In this document: piece by piece, positions 52,185 to 61,056 of the stretch
Layout of the letters: every line of letters begins with the position of its first letter
Position numbering within the stretch: position 1 is the first letter of the stretch
Assembly (NCBI RefSeq): GCF_017833255.1
Contig: NZ_JAFIBU010000001.1
Location: forward strand, 1,426,001 to 1,490,000
Length of the DNA stretch: 64,000 nt
Origin: Paenibacillus sp. PvR098
GTDB lineage: Bacteria > Bacillota > Bacilli > Paenibacillales > NBRC-103111
Reading direction: 5' to 3'
Notes under the pieces: generated by a model
What the model saw: only the letters and a program-made list of their open reading frames with translations
Database searches by the model: none
Told to the model about the DNA's origin: nothing
Program-made: the position numbers and the translations under genes

Positions 52185-53069
52185 ATGGAATGGTATCGCA
52201 TTTTTCTGCATACCGCCAAGCTTGGAAATTTGACCAAAGCCGCACAAGAGCTTCACATCACCCAGCCATCGGTTAGTTATGCGATCAAGCAATTGGAGGA
52301 GACGCTGGGAGTGAAGCTGTTCGATCGACTATCCAAAGGGGTGAATCTAACATCAGAAGGCCGAGCGCTGCTCGAATATGTAGAGCAATCTTTTGCCTTG
52401 CTGGATGCCGGGGAGAAAAGAATCCAGTCTCTTAAGCACCTTACGGCTGGTGAACTTCGCATTGGGGCGAGTGGACCATTCATCAAACATCTGCTGCTGC
52501 CAACTCTGGATAAGGTCCATTCCGATTATCCTGGAGTTCGTATACGTCTTACACAAGGGAAAACCGCCGATATTGGAAAACGGTTAATGGACGGACAAAT
52601 TGAATTGGGTCTGGTTCATCTGCCCATGGCAGATCCCGACCTCGAAGTGCTGCCTCTGCTGAGCATCCAGGATTGTTTTGTCGTAGGCCCTGCCTATCGC
52701 AAGCTTGCTGAGCATCCGATTTCAACTGAACAATTAGCCGAAACCCCTCTTCTCCTATTGTCTTCAGAAAGCAGCACCAGACTATTCGTAGAGCAATGGC
52801 TGCACACCCAAGGCTTTAAGGTAGAGGCGGACATTGAGCTGAACAGTATGGAAATGCTAGTAGAGCTAGCCCAGCGCGGTTACGGCGCCGCCTTCGTGAC
52901 CCGCTCCTTTGTCCAGCAAGAATTGGATACAGGGAAGCTATTCGAATTACAGCCGGTCGAACCGATCCCGCCCCGTACCGTCGGAATCGCCATGCGGCGC
53001 GATATTTCCTTGTCACTCATCGCAGCACGGTTTATGGAACTGCTGACAGCTTCATTACAAGAAGCGTAA
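52185..53069 (+). CDS. LysR family transcriptional regulator
   Basis: This 294-residue regulator has an N-terminal HTH (GNLTKAAQELHITQPSVSYAIKQLEETLG) and a type 2 periplasmic-binding-like effector domain at about 90-290. The ATG at 52185 gives the normal LysR N-terminus but lacks a Shine-Dalgarno; a GTG at 52161 lies on AGAGGTG, so the true start is uncertain. It is divergent from aroC with a T-N11-A palindrome between, and probably controls it. The effector is likely an aromatic pathway metabolite, which is inference. Confidence 0.9.
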   Translation: MEWYRIFLHTAKLGNLTKAAQELHITQPSVSYAIKQLEETLGVKLFDRLSKGVNLTSEGRALLEYVEQSFALLDAGEKRIQSLKHLTAGELRIGASGPFIKHLLLPTLDKVHSDYPGVRIRLTQGKTADIGKRLMDGQIELGLVHLPMADPDLEVLPLLSIQDCFVVGPAYRKLAEHPISTEQLAETPLLLLSSESSTRLFVEQWLHTQGFKVEADIELNSMEMLVELAQRGYGAAFVTRSFVQQELDTGKLFELQPVEPIPPRTVGIAMRRDISLSLIAARFMELLTASLQEA

Positions 53070-53104
53070 AGAAAAAGGAGCCGCGCCGAAGCGTGCCCCT
53101 CTAC

Positions 53105-54268
53105 TTATGACTTACTTTCCTGCAGCGGCCCCTCTTCTCTCTTTCGCTTGGCTGCCACATAGGAACCACCAAAAAGCAAAAAGCCGCTAATATAAAACAC
53201 GGGACTTAAACCGCTTAGGGTTCCAATCACCCCAAATAACAACGGTGCCACTACTTGAGCTAATCGGCTGATGGCCAAACGTAAGCCTAACGCTTCCGCT
53301 GTTCTGGATTCCGGGGCCGCATTGTATGTGGTCGTCATCGATAACGGCTGTCCGCACCCGAGGCCAATCCCCATCAATACCGCAAGCAGATAAAACATAT
53401 AGAGCTGTGTAAAGATAGGGGTAAGAAGGAAAGAAAGACCTGCGAAAAACAGAGTAAGATACAGCACTCTCTCCCTGCCTAAGCGGAGAATCAAACTGGG
53501 CAGAAACCATCGGACAGCTACTAAAGCCACCCCCTGAACCGTCAGGACTCCACCAATCTGCGATACGGTATAATCCAGAGAAGAGGCATAGAGCGGGAAG
53601 TAAGCCATATATAAATCTCTGGAATATAAAACCAAGGCGCTTACTAACAATGCGGTTTGCAGTTCAGGGATGCGAAGCAGCTGTAAAGAACCTTTGGCAT
53701 CCGAAGTCGCTGGTTCCGGTCTGGGCTTTCTTTTGATCGTGGGGAGCATAAATGCTAAAAGGACAGGCACGATGCCAATACACGCAGCTGCTAAATAAGC
53801 AAAAAGATAGCTGATATGCTCTGCCATATATCCGCCTGCGATCGGCCCAAGAACTCCTCCAACACCAACCGCTAACGTGAAATAGCTGTAGTTTTGGTCC
53901 CGATCCTCCCGCTTGGAGATGACGCCTATCAGATTTTGGAGATTCACATTAATAAATATTTGCGAAACCCCTATGAAAGCTTGGGAGACATATAAGGTCA
54001 ACATCGATGGATATAGAACAGGCGCAGCCATCCCCAATACGAGTCCTAACGTTCCGATGATGGTCGGGATTTTATCCCCAATCCGATCCGAAAGCTTACC
54101 GATTGGGATCGCAAACAGAAACGGAAAAAAGGAGTATACCGCAACAAGAAATCCGATTTCGGCTGTACTGGCTCCCATGCTTACCGCATACAGCGAAACT
54201 AAAGGCCGAGTGGCAAAAACCATCACCTGATACAATACGATAATGAGTAAAATATTCCGGATCAGCAT
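53105..54268 (-). CDS. MFS transporter
   Basis: This 387-residue major facilitator has twelve hydrophobic segments. The loop 2-3 motif is FLFAIPIGKLSDRIGDKIP near 60, followed by a long central loop (about 185-205, rich in Lys and Pro). The start at 54268 is chosen because AAGGTGA lies six bases upstream; an earlier GTG at 54307 is within a hairpin. Drug or metabolite efflux is likely. It is convergent with lysR and follows the FAH gene in the same direction. Confidence 0.87.
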   Translation of the reverse strand: MLIRNILLIIVLYQVMVFATRPLVSLYAVSMGASTAEIGFLVAVYSFFPFLFAIPIGKLSDRIGDKIPTIIGTLGLVLGMAAPVLYPSMLTLYVSQAFIGVSQIFINVNLQNLIGVISKREDRDQNYSYFTLAVGVGGVLGPIAGGYMAEHISYLFAYLAAACIGIVPVLLAFMLPTIKRKPRPEPATSDAKGSLQLLRIPELQTALLVSALVLYSRDLYMAYFPLYASSLDYTVSQIGGVLTVQGVALVAVRWFLPSLILRLGRERVLYLTLFFAGLSFLLTPIFTQLYMFYLLAVLMGIGLGCGQPLSMTTTYNAAPESRTAEALGLRLAISRLAQVVAPLLFGVIGTLSGLSPVFYISGFLLFGGSYVAAKRKREEGPLQESKS

Positions 54269-54306
54269 AGGGATCACCTTTTTTAGCATTTGGACATAAG
54301 AGGACA

Positions 54307-54330
54307 CCTCTTTATGTAATCATAAAGAGG
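54307..54330 (-). terminator. Hairpin downstream of the dipeptidase-Tct-FAH operon
   Basis: CCTCTTTATG-TAAT-CATAAAGAGG is a perfect 10-bp stem 20 bases past the FAH stop, without a T run. It may stabilise the mRNA end or stop transcription weakly. Confidence 0.45.
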
Positions 54331-54350
54331 CGCTTGTAACGGCGTATCGA

Positions 54351-55277
54351 TTACACGATGCGATTGCGCAAAACCCCTAAGGATTCAATTTCCACTTCCA
54401 CGATATCTCCTTGATTCAAAAACTTGGGCGGATTAAATCCTAATCCAACGCCCTCGCAAGTGCCTGTAGCAATGATATCACCAGGCTCTAAGGTCATACC
54501 TTGGGATAAGGTTGAAATGATCGTCGGAATATCGAATAACAACAAACGGGTGTTGGAATGCTGGCGTTCTTCCCCGTTTACCCGTGAACTGATCTCCAGC
54601 TGAACCGGCCACTGGACTTCTGATGCGTCAGCAATATAGGGTCCCATGGGACAATGCGTATCCATACTTTTGCCGAGAAACCATTGGCTCGTTCTTTTTT
54701 GACGATCCCTAGCCGAGATGTCATTAATGATCGAATACCCGAAAATGTAGTCTTGGGCATCCTCCGGAGCGATATTTCGGCCGCGTTTGCCAATGATGAC
54801 CGCGAGTTCAGCTTCATAATCCAGCGAATCCGTATATTCCGGAAATCTTTCAATTCCTTCTTCCGTGCCGATCACACTCGTAGGCGCCTTCGTGAATACA
54901 ATAGGGAATGGCGCCAGATCATCGGTTCCCGTAAATTCCTGGCTATGTTTTTTATAATTGAGTCCAATGGCAAACACATTCTTGGAGGGTCTGGGAATAG
55001 GCGCCGCATATTTGACATCTTCCTCCTTATACAGAAAGGAAGCCTGATCCAGATCCTTGACGGCATGCACAATGGTTTGGATGACATCGTTCATTTCCGG
55101 CGACGCCTCGATCAACTGCAGCATGGTTTGGGGAACCGGCTGATCCGGGACAAGAACGCCCTGGGCCAGCAAGGCTTTCTGCGCTTCTCCCAAATCGATA
55201 ACAAGGCTTCTTTCTCTCAGCACTACACCTAGGCGCTGATCACCGTTAGCAGGTTGAAACGTTGCATAATAAGGCAT
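54351..55277 (-). CDS. Fumarylacetoacetate hydrolase family protein
   Basis: This 308-residue metal-dependent C-C hydrolase, isomerase or decarboxylase has the FAH domain at about 95-308. Visible marks are NVFAIGLNYKKHSQEF, the metal-ligand pair in DYEAELAVIIGK (ExE), FGYSIINDISARDRQ, GKSMDTHCPMGPYI and PGDIIATGTCEGVG. It is the last gene of the GntR-M19-TctABC operon, 25 bases from tctB, and presumably cleaves or decarboxylates the imported acid. The exact reaction cannot be assigned. Confidence 0.9.
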   Translation of the reverse strand: MPYYATFQPANGDQRLGVVLRERSLVIDLGEAQKALLAQGVLVPDQPVPQTMLQLIEASPEMNDVIQTIVHAVKDLDQASFLYKEEDVKYAAPIPRPSKNVFAIGLNYKKHSQEFTGTDDLAPFPIVFTKAPTSVIGTEEGIERFPEYTDSLDYEAELAVIIGKRGRNIAPEDAQDYIFGYSIINDISARDRQKRTSQWFLGKSMDTHCPMGPYIADASEVQWPVQLEISSRVNGEERQHSNTRLLLFDIPTIISTLSQGMTLEPGDIIATGTCEGVGLGFNPPKFLNQGDIVEVEIESLGVLRNRIV

Positions 55278-55302
55278 GGTCTGTTCTCTCCTTTTATCTC
55301 TT

Positions 55303-55770
55303 CTATGTTAATGGTACCAGTAAAACCTTTCCGTATAAATAGTAACTTACTAAAGCGTAGATGACGCCCGTACCGATCAGCACGGTCCATTTGCGAATGC
55401 CGAGCAGAAGCATGACGGCTACAAGAAACACCCCGGTTAAGAGGATATATTTGACCACTTCGAACAGAAGGATATATACAATGGTCATAGCCAAGGTGCC
55501 CAGTACATACAGCACCTTTAATTTACCCGCAGCGCCGTCTTCTTCGGGCTTTTCTTCCGGATCTGCTTTGTCTCTCAGGCTGGTTATCATTTGCAGAATA
55601 CAAAAGAAGATGGTAAAAGCGCCGGTCAGTCTCGGAAAAAGAGCCGGACCAGGGTCAAGCGGGTTTACCGTTTGCTTAAAGTCGGCCAGTGCAATAAAAA
55701 GAACGGCCAACAGAAGCATGCCTATACAAATGCCAAGCTCTCCAGCATTTTTCTTTGCGGCCATTTTCAT
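55303..55770 (-). CDS. tctB: Tripartite tricarboxylate transporter small membrane subunit TctB
   Basis: This 155-residue protein has four hydrophobic segments. An acidic cytoplasmic loop (ADPEEKPEEDGAAG) separates the two pairs, and NPLDPGPALFPRLTG after segment one is typical of TctB. It forms the membrane complex with TctA and takes substrate from TctC. ATG 55770 has AGGTGG eight bases upstream and is preferred over GTG 55782. Confidence 0.87.
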   Translation of the reverse strand: MKMAAKKNAGELGICIGMLLLAVLFIALADFKQTVNPLDPGPALFPRLTGAFTIFFCILQMITSLRDKADPEEKPEEDGAAGKLKVLYVLGTLAMTIVYILLFEVVKYILLTGVFLVAVMLLLGIRKWTVLIGTGVIYALVSYYLYGKVLLVPLT

Positions 55771-55841
55771 GGATTGATCCACCTCGCTTTACGGCTGACA
55801 GTGCGCATTCCAACCGAGCCGCCAGCCGTCAGTTGAATGAA

Positions 55842-56822
55842 TTAATGCACATACTTTTTGACAAGCTCTCCGATGTTGTCAAAATCCTGTTTGGCTAATC
55901 TGGCAAAATCCTCAGGTCCCAAATAACCGTCGGGCTGGAAATTCCTTTCCATATACAGCTTGAATTCCGGCTCTTGCGTGGCCTTCGTCAGCGCATCGAC
56001 GAGCTTCTCCTTGACTTCGGCAGGCAAGCCTTTCTTGGCGAAAAATCCGCGGTATTGGGTCGATAAGATTTCGCCGTACCCCAGCTCCTTCAAAGTAGGA
56101 ACCTCTTTCATACTGTCCATTCGCTCTTCGCCGGTAACGGAGAGTACCCTGATTTGGCCGGCTTCAACATACTGGTTAACCGTTGCGGGAGCGGTGCTGA
56201 TCACATCCACATTTTTCCCCAGCAAATTGGTAACGGATTCAGAGCCGCCCCCAAAAGGAATCCAGGTAATGGTCGTGTTGTTGGCATCGGCTAATTGAAG
56301 CATGATGAGATGCAGGGTGGACCCCGTTCCCTGACCTCCCACTTTCAGTTTGCCGGGGTTCGCCTTGGCGTAATCCGTCAAATCTTGCATGGTTTGAAAC
56401 GGGCTGTCTGCGTGAACTGCGATGGCATACGGTTCATTCTGGACATTCACAAGAAATTCAAAATCGTCAAAGGAAAAGTCCTTCTTCAATTCCGTTTGCA
56501 GAGCGGCAATTTGGGCGGCCGTGATGGAAGCAATCGTATACCCATCCGCCTGCGCCTTCATCAGCTTAGCCATCAAAACTCCGCCCCCGCCGCCGGTAGC
56601 ATTCTCCACGATCACGGATTGGCCAAGCGTCTTCTCCGCATGTCGGGCAATTTCTCTGGCCATGACATCCGTTGGAGAACCGGCAGCGGATGAATTCAAA
56701 ATCGTAATCGGCTTGGTTGGAAAATCAGCCGCCGTACTTGCCTGCTTGGATGCACATCCGCTGAATAAAGATGCGGCCAGAAGAACGCCTACAGCCATGC
56801 TTGTTACCCGTCTCTTGTTCAT
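55842..56822 (-). CDS. tctC: Tripartite tricarboxylate transporter binding lipoprotein TctC (Bug family)
   Basis: This is a 326-residue extracytoplasmic binding protein anchored as a lipoprotein, with lipobox LFSGC (Cys23). The mature part follows the Bug fold: FPTKPITILNSSAAGSPTDVM, a Gly-rich GGGGGVLMAK, and GGQGTGSTLHL. The Gly-rich pocket usually binds carboxylates, so the ligand should be an organic acid. The gene order here is tctA-tctC-tctB, not the classic tctCBA. Confidence 0.9.
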   Translation of the reverse strand: MNKRRVTSMAVGVLLAASLFSGCASKQASTAADFPTKPITILNSSAAGSPTDVMAREIARHAEKTLGQSVIVENATGGGGGVLMAKLMKAQADGYTIASITAAQIAALQTELKKDFSFDDFEFLVNVQNEPYAIAVHADSPFQTMQDLTDYAKANPGKLKVGGQGTGSTLHLIMLQLADANNTTITWIPFGGGSESVTNLLGKNVDVISTAPATVNQYVEAGQIRVLSVTGEERMDSMKEVPTLKELGYGEILSTQYRGFFAKKGLPAEVKEKLVDALTKATQEPEFKLYMERNFQPDGYLGPEDFARLAKQDFDNIGELVKKYVH

Positions 56823-56863
56823 ATCCCTTTACACCCTTTCATGAAACAGCTTTGGACTGCTGT

Positions 56864-58342
56864 TTATTTCTTGTTATCTTTTTTGATACTGCGATAAATT
56901 TGATAACCGATGGATGCAAGGGAGACGAGTAAAATGACTGAAGCAATGGGTCTTGTAGCAAAGATGCTCAAACTTCCGTCGGATATCAAGAGGCTTCGCC
57001 TGAAAGCGGTTTCAATCATTTCTCCCAATACCACCGCCAGGACAGCCGGAGCTACCGGAAAGTCGTATTTTCTCATCAGATAGCCAATAAAGCCAAACCC
57101 AAGGGCAAGCCACATATGGAATGTATTATTCGCTTCGGCAAAGGCTGCGAAAATGACCATTGCCAAAATAATCGGCATAAACACTTTCTTGGGAACCGTG
57201 ACTACTTTAGTCCATAGCGGTATACCGACCATCCCCATCAATAGCATGACGAAATTTCCAAGCAGCAGCGATGCAAATATGCCGTAGACCAGCCCGGGTT
57301 CTTTTTCAAAAAGCAATGGGCCCGGCTGCAAGCCTTGAATCGTAAAAGCCCCGATCAGAATCGCAGCCGCCGCAGAACCGGGTATACCGAGCGCAAGCAA
57401 GGGGACAAGCGCTCCGCCGACGACCGAGTTATTGGCCGCTTCGGGAGCCGCTATTCCATCGAGAACACCGGTGCCATATTTCTCCGGATGCTTTGAAGTT
57501 CTCTTTTGTTCGCCGTAAGCGATAAAAGAAGCTATGGCTTTGCCCGCGCCCGGAACCACCCCGACGATAAACCCGATCACCGATCCTCTTAGCATGGCCA
57601 TGTTGGTTCCAAGAATTTCCTTCATCGTTGGAAAAGAGCCTGAAACCTTAGGCCGAGGCAAATCGCCCTTGCCCATTTCCTCCAGATTTAAGAACACCTC
57701 GGATATGGCGAATAATCCTACCAATACTGGGATGAGCGGAATCCCTTCAAACAGATTGATGTCAAAAGCGTATCGGCTGGTTCCGCTTACCGGATCGATC
57801 CCGATGGTCGTCAGCATCAATCCGAAGCCCACGGCGATAAAGCCCTTCATCCATGATTTTCCACCCAAGCTGGCGACCATCGACAGACCGAATATCCCCA
57901 GCGCGAAATATTCGGGCGGACCGAACCGAATGGCCATACTGGCCACAGGCACCGAGACAAGGATTAAACAGATTGTACTGAAAACCCCTCCGAATAGCGA
58001 TGCGACCATCGAGATGCCCAGGGCTTTGGCCGGATACCCTTTTTGGGCCAGAGGATACCCGTCAAAGCAGGTTGGCGCCGAACCCGCTTCGCCAGGAACA
58101 TTAATCGTAATGGCTGTAATGGCACCGCCATATTCGGCCGCCACATACAAGGCTGTCAGAAATACAAGGCTGGTTAACGGGTCCAGTGTAAATGTAAACG
58201 GTAACAATAAAGCGATGGACATACCGGCGCTTAACCCTGGCAGGACACCGGCCAAATAACCGACAGCAGCTCCGACCAGGATGGCCGCCAAATTCTCCCA
58301 CTGAAAGACAAGTCCAAACCCAAGCGCTAAATAGTCAAGCAA
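56864..58342 (-). CDS. tctA: Tripartite tricarboxylate transporter large membrane subunit TctA
   Basis: This 492-residue polytopic subunit has about twelve segments and forms the cation-coupled translocation pathway. Strong family marks are VLPGLSAGMSIALLLPFTF near 33, ITINVPGEAGSAPTCFDGYP near 78, VGVVPGAGKAIASFIAYGEQKR near 262 and LLALGIPGSAAAAILIGAF near 320. It starts with TTG at 58342 behind GGAGG. It is the first transporter gene after the dipeptidase. Confidence 0.93.
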   Translation of the reverse strand: MLDYLALGFGLVFQWENLAAILVGAAVGYLAGVLPGLSAGMSIALLLPFTFTLDPLTSLVFLTALYVAAEYGGAITAITINVPGEAGSAPTCFDGYPLAQKGYPAKALGISMVASLFGGVFSTICLILVSVPVASMAIRFGPPEYFALGIFGLSMVASLGGKSWMKGFIAVGFGLMLTTIGIDPVSGTSRYAFDINLFEGIPLIPVLVGLFAISEVFLNLEEMGKGDLPRPKVSGSFPTMKEILGTNMAMLRGSVIGFIVGVVPGAGKAIASFIAYGEQKRTSKHPEKYGTGVLDGIAAPEAANNSVVGGALVPLLALGIPGSAAAAILIGAFTIQGLQPGPLLFEKEPGLVYGIFASLLLGNFVMLLMGMVGIPLWTKVVTVPKKVFMPIILAMVIFAAFAEANNTFHMWLALGFGFIGYLMRKYDFPVAPAVLAVVLGEMIETAFRRSLLISDGSLSIFATRPIASVILLVSLASIGYQIYRSIKKDNKK

Positions 58343-58416
58343 GCTACCAGGCCTCCTTCTTCTTTAATGGGCCTTATGCACTTTGTAACCCTCTGCTCAA
58401 TCGATATGGCTTCTAC

Positions 58417-59442
58417 TTATTTGTCCAATACTTGCTTCAATACTCTTAAGAAGTTACCGCCATAAATTTTAACGATGTCTTGTTCCGTATAATTTCTCCT
58501 TAGGAGAGAACGGGTCAGCGTAGGCAATTCATCAATTTCGGCCAAGTCCTCGATGAAACGGCTGTGAACTCCACCATATAATGCTTCACGCGGTGATCTG
58601 GGCCCATCGCTTTTCACAAAATCAGGTCCGATGCCCACGTGCTCAATTCCAACCATATCCACCATATGGTCGATATGGTCTACCAATCGTTCAACCGAAT
58701 TAACCTCAGGATGGATATAAGCCGGAGCAAAGTGCATGCCGACCACCCCTCCGGTTTGCGCGATCCGGGTAATTCGTTCGTCAGTCAGATTTCTTGGGTG
58801 GTTAAACAGCACAGCAGAATTGGAATGAGTAGCTACAACAGGTTGTTCAGCAATGTCGAGTATATCATCTACCCCCGGTCCCGAAAGATGAGAAACATCA
58901 ATCAGCATCCCGAGACGTTGAGCTTCTTTCATGACCTCGATTCCAAATTTCGTCAGACCTGCACCATTATGACGCTCCCTGACTCCTTCCCCGAGTTCAT
59001 TTCTTACGTTCCAAGTCGGGGCGAAGGAGCGAACGCCTAATCGATAAAACATTCTCAAACTGGAGATCTGCCCTTCCAAGGGCATCCCTCCCTCGATGTG
59101 AAGCAAATAATGCATCTTCCCGTTCGGACCATCTGCAGGTAAATCCGAACCTGAGAATACCGTTTTTATTTTGGAATCCGCCATCTCGGCTTCCTGGTAA
59201 TAACCGTCTATGTTTTCAATCGTCGCACGCAAAGGCCGGTCCGTTCCATTGGAGTGGGCAATCGTATCTCCGCCAATGGCATAAATCACCATATCCACTC
59301 CGCCTGTCTCTAATCGCGGGATCATAAATTCGTGCAGCGGTGTCTTATGTCCGTAATTCCGATGATGGATCTGTTCATAGCAATCACGATGCGCATCAAT
59401 AATCACATGTTCCTTATGAATCTTCTGAACGATTTCTTCCAT
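58417..59442 (-). CDS. Membrane dipeptidase (M19, renal dipeptidase family)
   Basis: This 341-residue binuclear zinc amidohydrolase cleaves dipeptides, often with a D-residue or dehydro residue. Metal-binding marks are DAHRD (His18, Asp20), LLHIEGG with the bridging Glu, DVSHLSGPG, ATHSNSAVLFNHPRNL with His and Arg, and GIGPDF with the last Asp. No signal peptide is seen, so it is cytoplasmic despite the family name. Lying between the GntR gene and tctA, it probably hydrolyses an amide-linked import product. GGAGGG precedes ATG. Confidence 0.9.
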   Translation of the reverse strand: MEEIVQKIHKEHVIIDAHRDCYEQIHHRNYGHKTPLHEFMIPRLETGGVDMVIYAIGGDTIAHSNGTDRPLRATIENIDGYYQEAEMADSKIKTVFSGSDLPADGPNGKMHYLLHIEGGMPLEGQISSLRMFYRLGVRSFAPTWNVRNELGEGVRERHNGAGLTKFGIEVMKEAQRLGMLIDVSHLSGPGVDDILDIAEQPVVATHSNSAVLFNHPRNLTDERITRIAQTGGVVGMHFAPAYIHPEVNSVERLVDHIDHMVDMVGIEHVGIGPDFVKSDGPRSPREALYGGVHSRFIEDLAEIDELPTLTRSLLRRNYTEQDIVKIYGGNFLRVLKQVLDK

Positions 59443-59493
59443 GGTTCATCCCTCCGTTGGTTTTTCCCATTTGTTGGGTGGATTCTGAGGCCA

Positions 59494-60171
59494 TTAATCC
59501 TGAAAAATCTTTTTATTCTCATTTAAGTTCTCCAAGGTGGAGACGGTATTGCCCAAGTGGGTTATTATAAGGGCTTTGGCACGTTCTACATCCCGTTGAT
59601 AACAGGCCTCCAATATGTCCTCGTGTTCGCGATCGTATTCTTTGAATCGATTGGCGAAAGAAAGGCTGATACGTACATAACGCTCTGTATTCGCTCTTAA
59701 CATCTGGATCACTTCATTAAATACAGAGGATTGAAATCTCGAGTAAAGAATGCCGTGAAACATTCGGTTCAATTTCAGCCATTCATTCGTATCTTCAACC
59801 TGCTGCATTTTCCGAATCGTTCTTTGAGCCTGCTCCAGATCTTCTTCTGTCAGTTTGGGCAGGGACTTTTCGATGGCCACCCCCTCAATATAGGCGCGGA
59901 AAGCAAAAACTTCTCTCATTTCCTCTACCGATAATTGCGTTACCGTTGCCCCTTTGTGCGGATTAAGGATCAACAAGCCTCTGCTTTGCAGCATTTCAAA
60001 AGCCAACCTCACCGGAATCCGGCTTACCCCAAGCTGCTTGGCCACATTATCTTGAAATACTCTATCCCCTGGTTTGATTTCTCCCTTGAGGATAGCTTCC
60101 TGAAGAACTTCTGCCACTTGAGATGCAACGGTTAGGCCCTGCTTTGGAAGGGGGGAAAAATCAGAGATCAT
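59494..60171 (-). CDS. GntR family regulator, FCD (FadR C-terminal) type
   Basis: This 225-residue regulator has an N-terminal winged helix (VAEVLQEAILKGEIKPGDRVFQDNVAKQLGVSRIPV, interrupted by turns) and a helical FCD ligand domain at about 85-215. The FCD metal-ligand His/Asp residues appear in LNRMFHGILYSR and REHEDILEACYQRD. It is the first gene of the catabolic operon and has a palindromic GTATAC site upstream, so it is likely an autoregulated repressor responding to the operon's carboxylate substrate. Confidence 0.9.
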   Translation of the reverse strand: MISDFSPLPKQGLTVASQVAEVLQEAILKGEIKPGDRVFQDNVAKQLGVSRIPVRLAFEMLQSRGLLILNPHKGATVTQLSVEEMREVFAFRAYIEGVAIEKSLPKLTEEDLEQAQRTIRKMQQVEDTNEWLKLNRMFHGILYSRFQSSVFNEVIQMLRANTERYVRISLSFANRFKEYDREHEDILEACYQRDVERAKALIITHLGNTVSTLENLNENKKIFQD

Positions 60172-60210
60172 ACCTTCACTCCTTCTGTGTTAATATTTCA
60201 TAATGAATCA

Positions 60211-60241
60211 TGTAAACGTTATAATTTCATCTTGTATACAT
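60211..60241. promoter_or_regulatory. Cre-like site and GntR palindrome upstream of the catabolic operon
   Basis: TGTAAACGTTATAA (60211-60224) differs by one base from the CcpA cre consensus. TTGTATACAT (60232-60241), centred on GTATAC, resembles FCD-type GntR operators. Both lie within 75 bases of the GntR start. Confidence 0.5.
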
Positions 60242-60280
60242 TATGTAATTCCATACGGAGTTATGATATGTCAACGAACA

Positions 60281-60321
60281 AAAAAAAGCCTATCCTCAAA
60301 CACATGTTTGGGGGGATAGGC
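60281..60321 (-). terminator. Terminator of the PfpI gene
   Basis: GCCTATCC..AAACA and TGTTT..GGATAGGC form the stem; on the minus strand it is followed by TTTTTTTTG. Confidence 0.85.
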
Positions 60322-60339
60322 GGTTGGGTCAAATGGGTT

Positions 60340-60870
60340 CTACGCCCGAACGGTTTTGGCTGTCTCTAACGCTTTTAACGTCTCGCGGATAAAGGCTGGC
60401 TCATCCTTCGGTGTTCTCGAGGTAATGAAATTGCGGTCCACCACCACCTCTTCATCCTTAAATGTTGCTCCCGCATTCTTCAAGTCATCCTGCAGCGGCG
60501 GGTAAGAGGTAAGCGTACGATTCTGGGTCAGTCCTGCACTAATCAGAATTTGCGGACCATGGCATATCGCCGCAATGGGCTTGCCCTGCTTGTCCATCTG
60601 CTGAACAAACGACTGAATATCCGGATTTAACCGAAGCCCCTCCGGTGAAGAGCCCCCCGGAATCACAACCGCATCAAAGCTGTTCGGATCGGTATCTTTA
60701 ATGGCTTTGTCAGTTTCATAGGACACCTGCTTCTTCTTTCCTTCCAATCGTTCACCGGATGTAAGACCAATAATAACGGCTTCGTGTCCAGCCTCGCGAA
60801 CGGCGTCATATGGTTTCTGCATCTCACTGTCCTCAAATTGCGGTCCCAGCAAAAAGGCTACTTTGGCCAC
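60340..60870 (-). CDS. PfpI/DJ-1 family protein (type 1 glutamine amidotransferase fold)
   Basis: This 176-residue cytoplasmic protein has the nucleophile elbow IAAICHGPQILISAG (Cys103, His104) and an acidic Glu near 14 (QFEDSEM), typical of PfpI/YhbO-like DJ-1 proteins. These are described as stress-protective, acting as glyoxalase/deglycase or chaperone-like proteins. VVIPGGSSPEGLR near 68 is conserved. It starts with GTG behind AAGGAG. Monocistronic. Confidence 0.9.
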   Translation of the reverse strand: MAKVAFLLGPQFEDSEMQKPYDAVREAGHEAVIIGLTSGERLEGKKKQVSYETDKAIKDTDPNSFDAVVIPGGSSPEGLRLNPDIQSFVQQMDKQGKPIAAICHGPQILISAGLTQNRTLTSYPPLQDDLKNAGATFKDEEVVVDRNFITSRTPKDEPAFIRETLKALETAKTVRA

Positions 60871-60992
60871 GATGATCAGCTCCTTATCAAGGTTATTTCT
60901 GATTAGGTATCATACATACTTTAACCAAGCATTCCTTAAATTAAACATTTTGGAAAGAAACCGTCCGTATGCTTTCGCTAACGCCAGTTGCG

Positions 60993-61034
60993 CAAAAAAT
61001 CCCAATCGTTCACCAAATGAACGATCGGGATCCT
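60993..61034 (-). terminator. Terminator of the malate synthase G gene
   Basis: ATCCCGATCGTTCA-TTTGG-TGAACGATTGGGAT is followed by TTTTTGC on the minus strand. Confidence 0.85.
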
Positions 61035-61056
61035 GTATAAAGCTTTTATTCATACA

